The translations under genes and the position numbers were made by a program. Of a stretch of DNA of 55,608 nucleotides, positions 28,197 through 36,920 are shown piece after piece. The stretch is taken from positions 1 to 55,608 of the forward strand of contig CAKRFU010000018.1 of assembly GCA_934320845.1 (NCBI GenBank). Reading direction: 5' to 3'. Within the stretch, counting starts at the first letter, position 1. The number at the start of each line of letters is the position of its first letter. The DNA comes from an uncultured Lachnospiraceae bacterium (lineage in GTDB: Bacteria; Bacillota; Clostridia; Lachnospirales; Lachnospiraceae). The notes beneath the pieces are model-generated. The model was not told the DNA's origin. It saw only the letters and a program-made list of their open reading frames with translations, and searched no databases.

Positions 28197-28457
28197 CTAT
28201 GCATTGGCTGTGCTTAAATACTTTACAATGTCATCCATAGCTGTCTGTTCATCATCTCCATTTGCTGAAACTACAACTTCCTCACCTGCTGTAAGTCCGA
28301 GTGTCATCATACCCATGATACTTTTAGCATTTACCTTTCTGTCATCACACTCAACATAGATACTACTGTTGTACTGGCTTGCAACCTGAACCAATACTGC
28401 TACAGGTCTTGCCTCCAACCCATTCTGAAGCTGAATTTGAATTTTTTTTGTAATCAT
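28197..28457 (-). CDS. crh: Crh-like HPr (catabolite repression HPr, no His15)
   Basis: 86 residues with the HPr fold. The usual active-site GLHARP reads GLEARP: residue 15 is Glu, so it cannot carry the phosphate from PTS enzyme I. The regulatory Ser46 site is intact in AKSIMGMM. Bacillus Crh has Gln15 and Ser46 and lies after whiA, as here. Ser46-phosphorylated Crh is a co-repressor of CcpA. ATG 28455-28457 follows AGGAGG. It lies 39 bases after whiA. Confidence 0.85.
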   Translation of the reverse strand: MITKKIQIQLQNGLEARPVAVLVQVASQYNSSIYVECDDRKVNAKSIMGMMTLGLTAGEEVVVSANGDDEQTAMDDIVKYLSTANA

Positions 28458-28496
28458 GTTGTTCCTCCTTTTGTCAGACATCGAATTCAGTCTCTT

Positions 28497-29456
28497 TCAA
28501 CTGATACCTTCTTTTTCCTGCCTGAGCTCATTTGCAATATTGCTTAGTTTTTTCAAACGATGGTTAACACCGGATTTACTTATAGGATTGTCTAACATTT
28601 TTCCAAGTTCCTGCAATGAACTGTCAGGATACTCAAGTCTTAGTTCGGCAATCTCTCTCAATCCGTCTGATAACGTACCAAACCCCATATTACATTGAAT
28701 ATACTTAATATCTTCTATCTGCCTTGCGGCAGTATTTACTATCTTTGTTATATTTGCTGTCTCACAATTCACCTGTCTGTTTACTGAATTTCGCACCTCC
28801 TTGACAATTCTGACATTTTCAAATTCCATAAGTGCCATATGCGCTCCTATGACATTTAAAAAGTCTACTATCTGTGCTCCTTCTTTTATATAAACGACCT
28901 GATATTTTTTTCTCTCAACAATTTTTGCATCAATGTCAAAAGCACTCATTTCCTCTTTTAACTGCTTTGCAAGTTTTGCCGAAAGAACAGCTATTTCAAG
29001 ATGATACCCCTTTTCAGGATTTGTCACTGAACCAGCTACCATAAATGCTCCTCGAAGGAATGCCCGCTTGCAGCACATATTTTGCACTATAAGCTTATTT
29101 ACCGTTCCAAAATCACCCCATTGATTTTCATCACTCAACAGTTTTATGGTCTTTAACACTTCCATTACAAGTGCGCTGTCTTTTATACATATAAAATAAT
29201 TCTTTGACTGAACCTGAAGATTATGTGTTCGTATCATTACCTCCGGTGAAGTATCAAACATACACTTTAATAACATATAAGATTTCTTTGCAACTGTCAA
29301 GTTCTCTGTTCGCATTTCAATATAATTATCATTTTTGAAATCTTTTTTAATATGTCCCGTAAGTGCAAATATTACAGCAAACTGTGCTATCTGGCAATGT
29401 CTTCCTCGGTCTGTCTGTTTTCCTATTTCTTCTTTTACATCACTTGCAAATGACAT
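28497..29456 (-). CDS. whiA: WhiA, sporulation/division regulator
   Basis: 319 residues. An N-terminal LAGLIDADG-like homing-endonuclease fold without nuclease function, starting SFASDVKEEIGKQ, and a C-terminal helix-turn-helix (ELRLEYPDSSLQELGKML). WhiA proteins bind DNA and affect cell division and chromosome segregation in Gram-positives. It starts three bases after the rapZ stop, so translation is coupled. The Firmicute order rapZ-whiA-crh is kept, though yvcK is absent between rapZ and whiA. Confidence 0.95.
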   Translation of the reverse strand: MSFASDVKEEIGKQTDRGRHCQIAQFAVIFALTGHIKKDFKNDNYIEMRTENLTVAKKSYMLLKCMFDTSPEVMIRTHNLQVQSKNYFICIKDSALVMEVLKTIKLLSDENQWGDFGTVNKLIVQNMCCKRAFLRGAFMVAGSVTNPEKGYHLEIAVLSAKLAKQLKEEMSAFDIDAKIVERKKYQVVYIKEGAQIVDFLNVIGAHMALMEFENVRIVKEVRNSVNRQVNCETANITKIVNTAARQIEDIKYIQCNMGFGTLSDGLREIAELRLEYPDSSLQELGKMLDNPISKSGVNHRLKKLSNIANELRQEKEGIS

Positions 29457-29459
29457 ATA

Positions 29460-30335
29460 CTACTCTCCCTTTGTTTTTGCATCCTTTTCAATGTCCCTAT
29501 GTTCTGTTTTCAAACTGTACGGAAGTTCCTGCATATGTTTTGCCAGTGCATTTGCCAATGAGACAGAACGGTGTTTTCCGCCTGTACATCCTATTCCTAT
29601 GACAAGTTGATTTTTTCCTTCTGCTATATAATTAGGTATAAGGAATTTCACCATATCAAATAATTTTTCGTCAAATTGCTTTGCCTGCTCCGATTTCATG
29701 ACATAATCAAACACCTCAAAATCATTGCCTGTTTTCTTTTTTAGTTCCGGTATATAATACGGATTAGGAAGAAATCTTACATCAAACACAAGGTCACAGT
29801 CTGCCGGTATCCCGTATTTAAAACCAAATGATAATATAGTAACAAAAAAGTTCTGATACTCTTCATTTTTAAGAAATATCTTATCTATCTCCTGTTTTAA
29901 TTCGCGTACAAGCATGTGACTTGTATCCATTATATAATCTGCACGTTTCTTTATGAATTGAAGTTCTTCTCTCTCCGCCTCTATTGCTTTATCAACCCTG
30001 CCCTGAAGTGCAAGCGGATGATTTCTTCTTGTCTCCTTGTATCTCTTAACCAGAACATTGCTGTCGGCATCAAGAAAAAGCACTTCATACTTATAACCTT
30101 CATTTTTCATCTCATCGAGCATCTTATCAAGATATGAAAGCCCCTCAAGATTTCTTATATCTATACCAAGTGCAAGCTTATCAATACTGTCAGTTTCACA
30201 TATAAACATTTTTGTAAGTTTTGGTATAAGTTTTACCGGCAGATTATCAACACAAAAATATCCAATATCCTCAAGCATTTTAAGCACTGAACTTTTTCCT
30301 GCCCCTGACATTCCCGTAACTATTACAAAACGCAT
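29460..30335 (-). CDS. rapZ: RapZ (YvcJ) nucleotide-binding protein
   Basis: 291 residues. Walker A TGMSGAGKSS, Walker B-like FCVDNLP, and the C-terminal signature GIGCTGGKHRSVSLAN. In E. coli RapZ steers decay of GlmZ RNA to control GlmS; in Firmicutes YvcJ binds nucleotides and has less clear roles. Three ATGs lie close together; the third (30333-30335) is chosen, since GAGG precedes it by six bases and homologues start MRFVIVTG. It follows murB by 36 bases and overlaps nothing. Confidence 0.93.
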   Translation of the reverse strand: MRFVIVTGMSGAGKSSVLKMLEDIGYFCVDNLPVKLIPKLTKMFICETDSIDKLALGIDIRNLEGLSYLDKMLDEMKNEGYKYEVLFLDADSNVLVKRYKETRRNHPLALQGRVDKAIEAEREELQFIKKRADYIMDTSHMLVRELKQEIDKIFLKNEEYQNFFVTILSFGFKYGIPADCDLVFDVRFLPNPYYIPELKKKTGNDFEVFDYVMKSEQAKQFDEKLFDMVKFLIPNYIAEGKNQLVIGIGCTGGKHRSVSLANALAKHMQELPYSLKTEHRDIEKDAKTKGE

Positions 30336-30371
30336 ATTCATCCTCATTTCTCCCGCCTTTTTATCAGGCTT

Positions 30372-31298
30372 TTAATTCCAACCAAGTTTTCTTACTTCCA
30401 TTTCGAGAGTAACACCAAATTTTTTCTCAACTTCTTCTTTTACATGATTTATAACTGCTTTTGCCTCCTCACAGGTTCCACCACCGACATTTACCACAAA
30501 ACCACAGTGTTTTTCAGATACCATAACATTTCCTACTCTGTAACCGCGAAGTCCGGCATCATCTATAAGTTTTCCGGCAAAATATCCTTCCGGTCTTTTA
30601 AAGGTACTTCCGGCACTTGCATATTCTAACGGCTGTTTATCACGCCTTCTCTGCGAAAAGTCTTTCATTTTTTCAAGTATTTCACTTTTATTTCCTTTTT
30701 TCAATGCAAACTCTGCCGACAACACAATCATTTTTTCTTTCTGTACAATGCTGTTTCTATATGAAAGTTCAAGTTCATCCCTTGTAAGTTTTACAACTCT
30801 GCCATCACTCATAAGTACATCTGCACTTACTATGACATCCTTTATCTCCCCTCCATATGCTCCGGCATTCATAGATACCGCTCCGCCAACTGTCCCTGGG
30901 ATTCCTCCTGCAAATTCAAAACCTGTAAGTGAACTTTCCGATGCAAGTACAGCCGCCCTTGAGAGCATTACACCTGCCTCCGCATATATAAAAGTTTCGT
31001 CTCCATCTTCTCTTTCTATATTTAAATCCTTCAAGCTTTCAGTAGATACAACTATACCGTCATATCCTTCATCTGCTGCTAAAAGATTACTTCCATTTCC
31101 AAGTATAAAATAATCACATTTTTCTTTTTTAAGTAATTCTATCGTTTTTATTATCTTTTCTATATTATCAGGGCTGACAAAGACTTTTGCCGGGCCTCCT
31201 ATTCTGAATGTAGTATGTCTGCTCATAGGCTCTGACTCTACCACCTGTTTTTCTCCATTTATATCAATAAGTTTTTTTACAATTTCAGATACGACCAT
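30372..31298 (-). CDS. murB: UDP-N-acetylenolpyruvoylglucosamine reductase MurB
   Basis: 308 residues, FAD-dependent. RHTTFRIGGPAKVF and GGIPGTVGGAVSMNAGAYGGE are the FAD-binding motifs; the catalytic Ser is in ASAGSTFKRP. It makes UDP-N-acetylmuramate in the cytoplasmic phase of peptidoglycan synthesis. ATG 31296-31298 has GGAGG five bases ahead and is preferred to the ATG four codons upstream. It is the first gene of the murB-rapZ-whiA-crh operon and has a promoter at 31331-31360. HPr kinase, often placed before murB in related genomes, is not here. Confidence 0.95.
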   Translation of the reverse strand: MVVSEIVKKLIDINGEKQVVESEPMSRHTTFRIGGPAKVFVSPDNIEKIIKTIELLKKEKCDYFILGNGSNLLAADEGYDGIVVSTESLKDLNIEREDGDETFIYAEAGVMLSRAAVLASESSLTGFEFAGGIPGTVGGAVSMNAGAYGGEIKDVIVSADVLMSDGRVVKLTRDELELSYRNSIVQKEKMIVLSAEFALKKGNKSEILEKMKDFSQRRRDKQPLEYASAGSTFKRPEGYFAGKLIDDAGLRGYRVGNVMVSEKHCGFVVNVGGGTCEEAKAVINHVKEEVEKKFGVTLEMEVRKLGWN

Positions 31299-31330
31299 AT
31301 CGTCCTCCATTCTTTTATTTACCCCATATA

Positions 31331-31360
31331 TTTATATCACAACGGTTATGAATGTTGCAA
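31331..31360 (-). promoter_or_regulatory. Promoter of murB operon
   Basis: TTGCAA (31355-31360), 18 bp, TATAAA (31331-31336) on the minus strand, about 30 bases before murB. Confidence 0.55.
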
Positions 31361-31402
31361 GTTTACATTTTTATCTTTTTTTTAATTTTTTTTAAAAAGT
31401 AC

Positions 31403-31431
31403 TTGATTTTTTCTTTTAGATAGGTTATAGT
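31403..31431 (+). promoter_or_regulatory. Promoter of tRNA-Arg
   Basis: TTGATT (31403-31408), 17 bp, TATAGT (31426-31431). Transcription would start about 27 bases before the mature tRNA. Confidence 0.75.
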
Positions 31432-31465
31432 ATAACTCGTCGGTGCGAAAGCATCACTCAAATAT

Positions 31466-31539
<74 letters not shown>

Positions 31540-31630
31540 TTTGATTATCCTCGTATTATGAATTGTCATGATATGGGGATTTTTGTTTTTATCTTTTTAT
31601 TTATGGTTTTATTTATGGAATGAGGTTTAT

Positions 31631-33001
31631 ATGTTTAAAACTTTGATTAAAGAGCTGTCTACTACTCAGATTATCGCCCTTGGTTTTTTAGGTACAATTT
31701 TCATAGGTGCTTTTATTCTATGTCTGCCTTTTTGTTCTTCCAATGGCACTTTTACTCCTTTCACCGATGCGTTATTTACTTCAACTACCTCTGTCTGCGT
31801 GACAGGTCTTGTTGTTGTCAATACAGCCTCTCACTGGAGTTTGTTTGGAAAAATCATAATTCTTATACTTATACAGCTTGGCGGTCTTGGTATTGTATCT
31901 TTCGTCACCGGTATTATGATGATTGCCGGAAGCCGTATTACTCTAAGTGACCGTCTTCTTTTGGAAGATGCACTGAATCTCAGCACACTTAAAGGATTGG
32001 TGCGCTTTTTGAAATTTATTTTTAAAGGAACATTTATAATAGAAATAACCGGCGCAATATGTTACAGTTTTGTTTTTATTCCGGATTATGGGCTGATAAA
32101 AGGATTGTGGTTTTCTCTGTTCCATTCGGTGTCTGCTTTTTGTAATGCAGGTATTGACCTGCTTGGCGAAAACAGCCTTGAAATATATGCTTCAAATGTA
32201 TGGATCAATCTGATTACAATGTTTTTAATTATCTCCGGCGGAATAGGTTTTATAGTATGGAAAGATATTATGGACGGTTTTAAAAATCATTTTATAAAAG
32301 GATTTTCTTTTAAAAAATGTTTGCAAAAACTCAGGCTTCATACAAAAATAACACTTATCACTACTGCTATTTTAATTTTTGGCGGTGCATTGCTTATATT
32401 TCTTCTTGAATATACAAATTCAGATACAATTGGTAATATGAGTTTTTCAGGTAAGATAATCGCCAGTTTCTTCCAGTCTGTTACACTTAGAACTGCCGGT
32501 TTTGCTACTTTTTCACAATCAGGATTGAGACACGGTACCGTCCTTTTATGTTATTTTCTTATGATTATCGGCGGTTCCTCAATAGGTACGGCAGGCGGAA
32601 TAAAAACAACAACCGCAGCCACCTTATTTTTAAGTACACGGGCAGTTGTAAAAAATAAAAACCACCTTTTTGTATTCAGAAAAAATATACCGCACCAAAC
32701 TGTCACTAAAGCTCTCGCAATAACAATGGTCAGTATATCTTTTCTGTTGCTGGCATCCTTTAGCCTTTACCAGGCTGAAGGTGGTTCAATGGTCGATGTT
32801 GTCTACGAGACAACAAGTGCAATCGGAACTGTTGGACTGACAAGAGATTTCACTCCAAAACTTCATCTTTTAGGAAAACTTATTATAATCATATGTATGT
32901 ACCTCGGTCGTATAGGCCCGATTTCAATGGTTATCTTCTTTAATAATGACAGCAGGAAAGAACTTGTATCTTTCCCTCACGAAGACATTACTGTTGGCTG
33001 A
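31631..33001 (+). CDS. Potassium uptake channel subunit TrkH/KtrB
   Basis: 456 residues of membrane helices with four selectivity-filter loops: TSVCVTGL, SAFCNAGIDL, TAGFATF and IGTVGLT, the pattern of TrkH/KtrB. It moves K+ (often with Na+) across the membrane and is gated by the RCK protein encoded next. ATG 31631 has GAGG five bases upstream; an in-frame ATG at 31568 lacks a good SD and would add a hydrophobic stretch. It is on the plus strand, after the tRNA, with trkA 104 bases downstream. KtrB is the likelier subtype from length. Confidence 0.9.
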   Translation: MFKTLIKELSTTQIIALGFLGTIFIGAFILCLPFCSSNGTFTPFTDALFTSTTSVCVTGLVVVNTASHWSLFGKIIILILIQLGGLGIVSFVTGIMMIAGSRITLSDRLLLEDALNLSTLKGLVRFLKFIFKGTFIIEITGAICYSFVFIPDYGLIKGLWFSLFHSVSAFCNAGIDLLGENSLEIYASNVWINLITMFLIISGGIGFIVWKDIMDGFKNHFIKGFSFKKCLQKLRLHTKITLITTAILIFGGALLIFLLEYTNSDTIGNMSFSGKIIASFFQSVTLRTAGFATFSQSGLRHGTVLLCYFLMIIGGSSIGTAGGIKTTTAATLFLSTRAVVKNKNHLFVFRKNIPHQTVTKALAITMVSISFLLLASFSLYQAEGGSMVDVVYETTSAIGTVGLTRDFTPKLHLLGKLIIIICMYLGRIGPISMVIFFNNDSRKELVSFPHEDITVG

Positions 33002-33105
33002 TAAATTTAATTCACACAGCTTTTTGTGTTACAAAGAATTTGTGTCTGTGCGCACCTGACTCAAATCTTTTATATTCAGAAAATGTGCGCAGAAATGAGG
33101 ATTGT

Positions 33106-33756
33106 ATGGATAATTCATTTGCTGTTATAGGACTTGGAAAATTTGGCAGAAGTGTTGCAATAGAACTCACAAATACCGGTGCTGACGTTCTCGCCATTGA
33201 TATTGATAAGGAACGTGTTCATTCCGTTGCTGATTTTGTAACATGTGCCGTTGCCGTCGATGTAAGAGATACAGAGGCTATGGATACTCTTGGTCTTTCA
33301 AATATGGATGCCGTTGTTATAGCTATCACTGGAAAACTTGATATAAGTATTCTCGCCACAATTTATGCTAAAGATGCAGGTGTTGGTACTGTTGTCTGCA
33401 AAGCACAGGATGAAACTCACAAAAAAATCCTTGAAAAACTTGGTGCAGACCAGACAATAATGCCTGAACACGAAACCGGAATACGTCTGGCAAGGAAACT
33501 TTCTAACAGACGTGTTATAAATTTTATGGAAATATCAGATAAATTAAAAATGGTCGAAATTGATGTAAAAAATAACTGGGTTGACAAGACACTCAGAGAA
33601 CTCGACCTTCGCAACAAAGAAAACCTGAATGTGATAGCAATCAGAAAAGATACTTCATCAGAATATGAAGTAAATCCCTCTCCCGATATAAAACTCACAA
33701 ACAATATGACCATGCTTATCACCTGCGATGTTAAAGACCTTGATAAACTTGTATAA
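33106..33756 (+). CDS. Potassium uptake regulatory subunit TrkA/KtrA (RCK protein)
   Basis: 216 residues: an RCK_N domain with dinucleotide motif VIGLGKFGRSVA and an acidic residue at the end of the second strand (AIDIDKE), then an RCK_C domain. The size is that of KtrA (single RCK) rather than double-domain TrkA. It sits under the membrane as a ring and opens the channel in response to ATP/ADP or NAD(H). ATG 33106 follows ATGAGG; the open frame extends upstream without an SD. Confidence 0.9.
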   Translation: MDNSFAVIGLGKFGRSVAIELTNTGADVLAIDIDKERVHSVADFVTCAVAVDVRDTEAMDTLGLSNMDAVVIAITGKLDISILATIYAKDAGVGTVVCKAQDETHKKILEKLGADQTIMPEHETGIRLARKLSNRRVINFMEISDKLKMVEIDVKNNWVDKTLRELDLRNKENLNVIAIRKDTSSEYEVNPSPDIKLTNNMTMLITCDVKDLDKLV

Positions 33757-33783
33757 GTTTTAAAATCTTTGCATTCAAAAAAC

Positions 33784-33830
33784 TGCCACAGAAAAACGAT
33801 AAAATCCTGATACTCTGTGGCAATTTTTTT
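33784..33830. terminator. Terminator between trkA and fucO (convergent)
   Basis: TGCCACAGA (33784-33792) pairs with TCTGTGGCA (33814-33822), then seven T on the plus strand; A-rich on the other side, so it can serve the convergent fucO too. Confidence 0.85.
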
Positions 33831-33855
33831 ATTTTAATAATATTGAATTTTTTTA

Positions 33856-35004
33856 TCAGATAAGTGATTCATAAAGTTTCGTAATATCTTCTACACTTGT
33901 CTCTTTTGGATTTCCCGGACGGCATGCATCATCATATGCTGACTGTGCAAGGAACGGAATATCCTCTTTCTTTACGATTTCTTTAAGGTCATCAGGTATT
34001 CCAACATCTTTTGAAAGCTGTTTTACAGCATCTACTGCTGCCTTTCTGTATTCTTCCTGTGACATTTTTTCTGTTCCTTCAACTCCCATTGCTTTTGCTA
34101 TATCACGATACTTTTCTCCTGTAGCTTCCGCATTGTATTCCATAACAGTAGGAAGTATGATTGCATTTGCAATACCGTGTGGTGTATCGTAAAGTGCTCC
34201 AAGAGGATGTGCCATACTATGCACTATGCCAAGACCCACATTTGAAAATCCCATACCTGCAACATACTGCCCGAGTGCCATTCCCTCTCTGCCTTCCGGT
34301 GTATTGTCAACTGCTCCTCTGAGTGAACGTGAGATTATCTCAATTGCCTTTAAGTGGAACATATCTGAAAGTTCCCATGCACCTGCCGTAATATAACCTT
34401 CTATCGCATGTGTAAGTGCATCCATACCTGTTGCTGCTGTAAGACCTTTTGGCATAGATGACATCATATCAGGGTCTACAAATGCCACAACCGGAATGTC
34501 TTTAGGATCTACGCACACCATCTTTCTGTTTTTCTGTGCATCTGTGATAACGTAATTGATTGTAACTTCTGCTGCTGTTCCTGCCGTCGTAGGTACAGCA
34601 AGGATAGGAACTGATTTATTCTTTGTCTCAGCAACTCCTTCAAGACTTACAACATCCGCAAAATCAGGGTTATTGATAATAATTCCTATTGCTTTAGCAG
34701 TATCCATAGACGAACCGCCACCGATTGCTATAAGATAATCTGCACCTGATTTTTTGAAAGTCTCTACACCTGTCTGAACATTTTCAATAGTAGGATTTGG
34801 CTTAATATTTGAGTAAAGTTCATAGTCAAGGCTGTCCTTTTCAAGAACATCTAAAACTTTCTTTGTAACACCAAATTTCACAAGGTCAGGATCTGAACAT
34901 ACAAAAGCTTTCTTGTAACCTCTCTGTTTAACTTCTGTAGCAATCTCTGCAATAGCACCTGCTCCGTGATAAGATGTTTCATTTAAGATAAAACGATTTG
35001 CCAT
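33856..35004 (-). CDS. fucO: Iron-dependent lactaldehyde reductase FucO-like alcohol dehydrogenase
   Basis: 382 residues, a group III iron-containing alcohol dehydrogenase. It matches E. coli FucO closely by eye over the whole length (MANRxILNET start, IGGGSSMDTAKAIG, VPTTAGTAAEVTINYVITD, THAIEGYITAGAW). Metal ligands are in DALTHAIEGY and HSMAHPLGALYDTPHG. FucO reduces L-lactaldehyde to 1,2-propanediol with NADH during fucose or rhamnose fermentation. No sugar-catabolic genes lie nearby, so the in-cell substrate is uncertain. It is monocistronic. GGAGG precedes its ATG. Confidence 0.88.
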   Translation of the reverse strand: MANRFILNETSYHGAGAIAEIATEVKQRGYKKAFVCSDPDLVKFGVTKKVLDVLEKDSLDYELYSNIKPNPTIENVQTGVETFKKSGADYLIAIGGGSSMDTAKAIGIIINNPDFADVVSLEGVAETKNKSVPILAVPTTAGTAAEVTINYVITDAQKNRKMVCVDPKDIPVVAFVDPDMMSSMPKGLTAATGMDALTHAIEGYITAGAWELSDMFHLKAIEIISRSLRGAVDNTPEGREGMALGQYVAGMGFSNVGLGIVHSMAHPLGALYDTPHGIANAIILPTVMEYNAEATGEKYRDIAKAMGVEGTEKMSQEEYRKAAVDAVKQLSKDVGIPDDLKEIVKKEDIPFLAQSAYDDACRPGNPKETSVEDITKLYESLI

Positions 35005-35146
35005 AATTTATCTACCTCCTATATAATTGTATATAATATTATTATTTTTGTACATAACTGCTAATTTTCCATGTGTAATCAGTAATTTTATATATATATT
35101 ATACAAATTATATTAGGATAAATCAACAAAAATTTACTCTTCAAAT

Positions 35147-35190
35147 AAAAAACTGCCAACTTACCAATCCTGGCAAACTGACAGTTTTTA
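35147..35190 (-). terminator. Terminator of the chromate-transporter-family gene
   Basis: Long stem AAAAACTG-CCA...TTACCA/TGGCAA...TGACAGTTTTT with a GT bulge and a small loop, and a T run on the minus strand. Placed 40 bases after the stop codon of the gene at 35231. Confidence 0.85.
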
Positions 35191-35230
35191 TTATAAATTT
35201 ACGTCTATAATTATATTTGCAATCGTAATC

Positions 35231-36724
35231 CTAAATTAAAATACCATTGCAAAGTACAAGTCCAAGTACTGCAGATATAAGAATAAGTACTCCGTTACCT
35301 GCCTTAACTTTTAACATAAGAACAAGATTTACTATATAAATAATAAATGTAATCAAAAGTGTCATTGCTACTTTACCACCTATGGCAAGTCCTGTTGCAA
35401 TGTTCTGATATATCATGGATACCATGACATTTAATAAAAGCCCGGCTATTATAGGTCTAATCCATCTTCCTATAAGTTTGAATACAGCTATTCCCTCAAA
35501 CTTCTCATATAAATAATAGATTATACAAAATACAACACCTGACGCTGCCACACTGCATGCAAAACCTGCAAGCGCAACTCCAAAACCTTCAAGTATGCTG
35601 TTGTTTATATCGTATCCGATAAAATATCCGATTCCGGCAAGTGTTTTACATAAAATCGAACCCGGCAATACATTAACTATTGATACAAGCTGGCTGTAAA
35701 ACTCACTTTCCTTTATCATTCCGGTACTTACAAACATACCGTCAGCCACAGACAAATACGCATCTCCGCCTCCGAATGATATAATTGATGAAGCAAATCC
35801 TCTTAAAAGATAAATCCAAGTATCTTTTGTTATTATTACCGCAGGTATAGAAAGGATAATTAAAAACAGGAACCATGTAATCATTTCTTTTGTAAATTTT
35901 GCAGTTGTAAGTTTATTGCCTGATTTTAAAATTTCCTCTTCGGATCTTTTTCCTTTGCTCATACCATATCTTGTGCAAATGCAAAGTCCGCGTATTGCAA
36001 GTACAAACATAAACACCTTTAAGCCTGTTTCAAGATATGCATTCCTTATAATTCCTGCCTTTCCCACACAAAGTACATATAATATAATTGTTATTCCTGA
36101 TACAAGTGTATTTTTAATATTAAACCTGCAATGTGTATAGAAAATTCCAAAGAAGGCTATTCCAAGAACCTGAACTGTTGACAGACCAAATATTGGTGAG
36201 GATTTTATTCCAAGTATGCTGTAAACTGATTTTCCACATGATAATATAAATACAGCTATCATTATCACTAATGCACGCTGGAACCTTTTTATACTCTCTT
36301 TTTTTGCTTCCTGCATACTTTTTACGGCATACTGTGTAAGAAGGCAGCTTATAAACGCAGTAAGTCCAATAGACAGACATTCTATCTGTACAAAAAGCTG
36401 CTCATCAACTTTTGACAATACAGACAACATGAGTACAGTCATAAGCACTCCCGGAAAAGCCATGAGAAATGCCGCAAGTGCCATTCCCCTTGCACCATAT
36501 GTGCGTTTTCCAAGACCTGTCGCAATCTCTACAGGAAGTGCTCCCGGAGTGATACTTGCGACAATAACATCCTTATCATATTCACTTTTTTCAACTATTT
36601 TCTGGTCTTCTACAACTTCTCTTTCTATAACAGGTATAAGAGCTGTTCCTCCACCGAAACCAACAACACCTATTTTAAAAATTGAAGCCATCAGTTTAAA
36701 TTCTTTTTGTATATTTGCCTTCAT
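35231..36724 (-). CDS. Chromate transporter (CHR) family protein, two-domain
   Basis: 497 residues, two homologous halves of membrane helices as in long-chain ChrA proteins. Each half starts with a glycine-rich motif: GVVGFGGGTALIP and ISFGGGDAYLS. The family exports chromate; chromate is an oxyanion that mimics sulfate. Here the gene follows an APS kinase, so sulfate or a sulfated product could be the cargo, but that is inference. It has its own promoter (36751-36779) after the terminator of cysC, and four 7-bp repeats lie farther upstream (36846-36873). The SD is weak (TAGGA). Confidence 0.85.
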   Translation of the reverse strand: MKANIQKEFKLMASIFKIGVVGFGGGTALIPVIEREVVEDQKIVEKSEYDKDVIVASITPGALPVEIATGLGKRTYGARGMALAAFLMAFPGVLMTVLMLSVLSKVDEQLFVQIECLSIGLTAFISCLLTQYAVKSMQEAKKESIKRFQRALVIMIAVFILSCGKSVYSILGIKSSPIFGLSTVQVLGIAFFGIFYTHCRFNIKNTLVSGITIILYVLCVGKAGIIRNAYLETGLKVFMFVLAIRGLCICTRYGMSKGKRSEEEILKSGNKLTTAKFTKEMITWFLFLIILSIPAVIITKDTWIYLLRGFASSIISFGGGDAYLSVADGMFVSTGMIKESEFYSQLVSIVNVLPGSILCKTLAGIGYFIGYDINNSILEGFGVALAGFACSVAASGVVFCIIYYLYEKFEGIAVFKLIGRWIRPIIAGLLLNVMVSMIYQNIATGLAIGGKVAMTLLITFIIYIVNLVLMLKVKAGNGVLILISAVLGLVLCNGILI

Positions 36725-36750
36725 ATTTTAAATTCCTATCTTTTTTCTAT

Positions 36751-36779
36751 ATCATATAGGATTACTATGAATAAAGCAA
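36751..36779 (-). promoter_or_regulatory. Promoter of the CHR-family gene
   Basis: TTGCTT (36774-36779), 17 bp, TATGAT (36751-36756) on the minus strand, about 27 bases upstream of the start codon. Confidence 0.6.
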
Positions 36780-36845
36780 CCCCACTCAAGAAAAAAGTTG
36801 ATTTATATTACAAAATCAAATATTTCTATTTAATTTTATTACAAT

Positions 36846-36873
36846 ATCATATATCATATATCATATATCATAT
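36846..36873. repeat. Four tandem copies of a 7-bp repeat (ATCATAT)
   Basis: Exact copies at 36846, 36853, 36860 and 36867. They lie between the cysC terminator and the promoter of the CHR-family gene, about 70 bp upstream of the -35. Confidence 0.85.
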
Positions 36874-36876
36874 ATT

Positions 36877-36917
36877 AAAAACAGTATATAGAATTTCTAT
36901 TACTATATACTGTTTTT
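36877..36917 (-). terminator. Intrinsic terminator after cysC
   Basis: A perfect 15-bp stem AAAAACAGTATATAG/CTATATACTGTTTTT with an 11-nt loop, immediately after the cysC stop; T5 follows in the minus strand. Confidence 0.85.
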
Positions 36918-36920
36918 TAT

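Noticed and set aside
36725..36920. Intrinsic terminator made by the 7-bp repeats
   Set aside because: The repeats do not form a GC stem; the true terminator is the 15-bp hairpin at 36877-36917.
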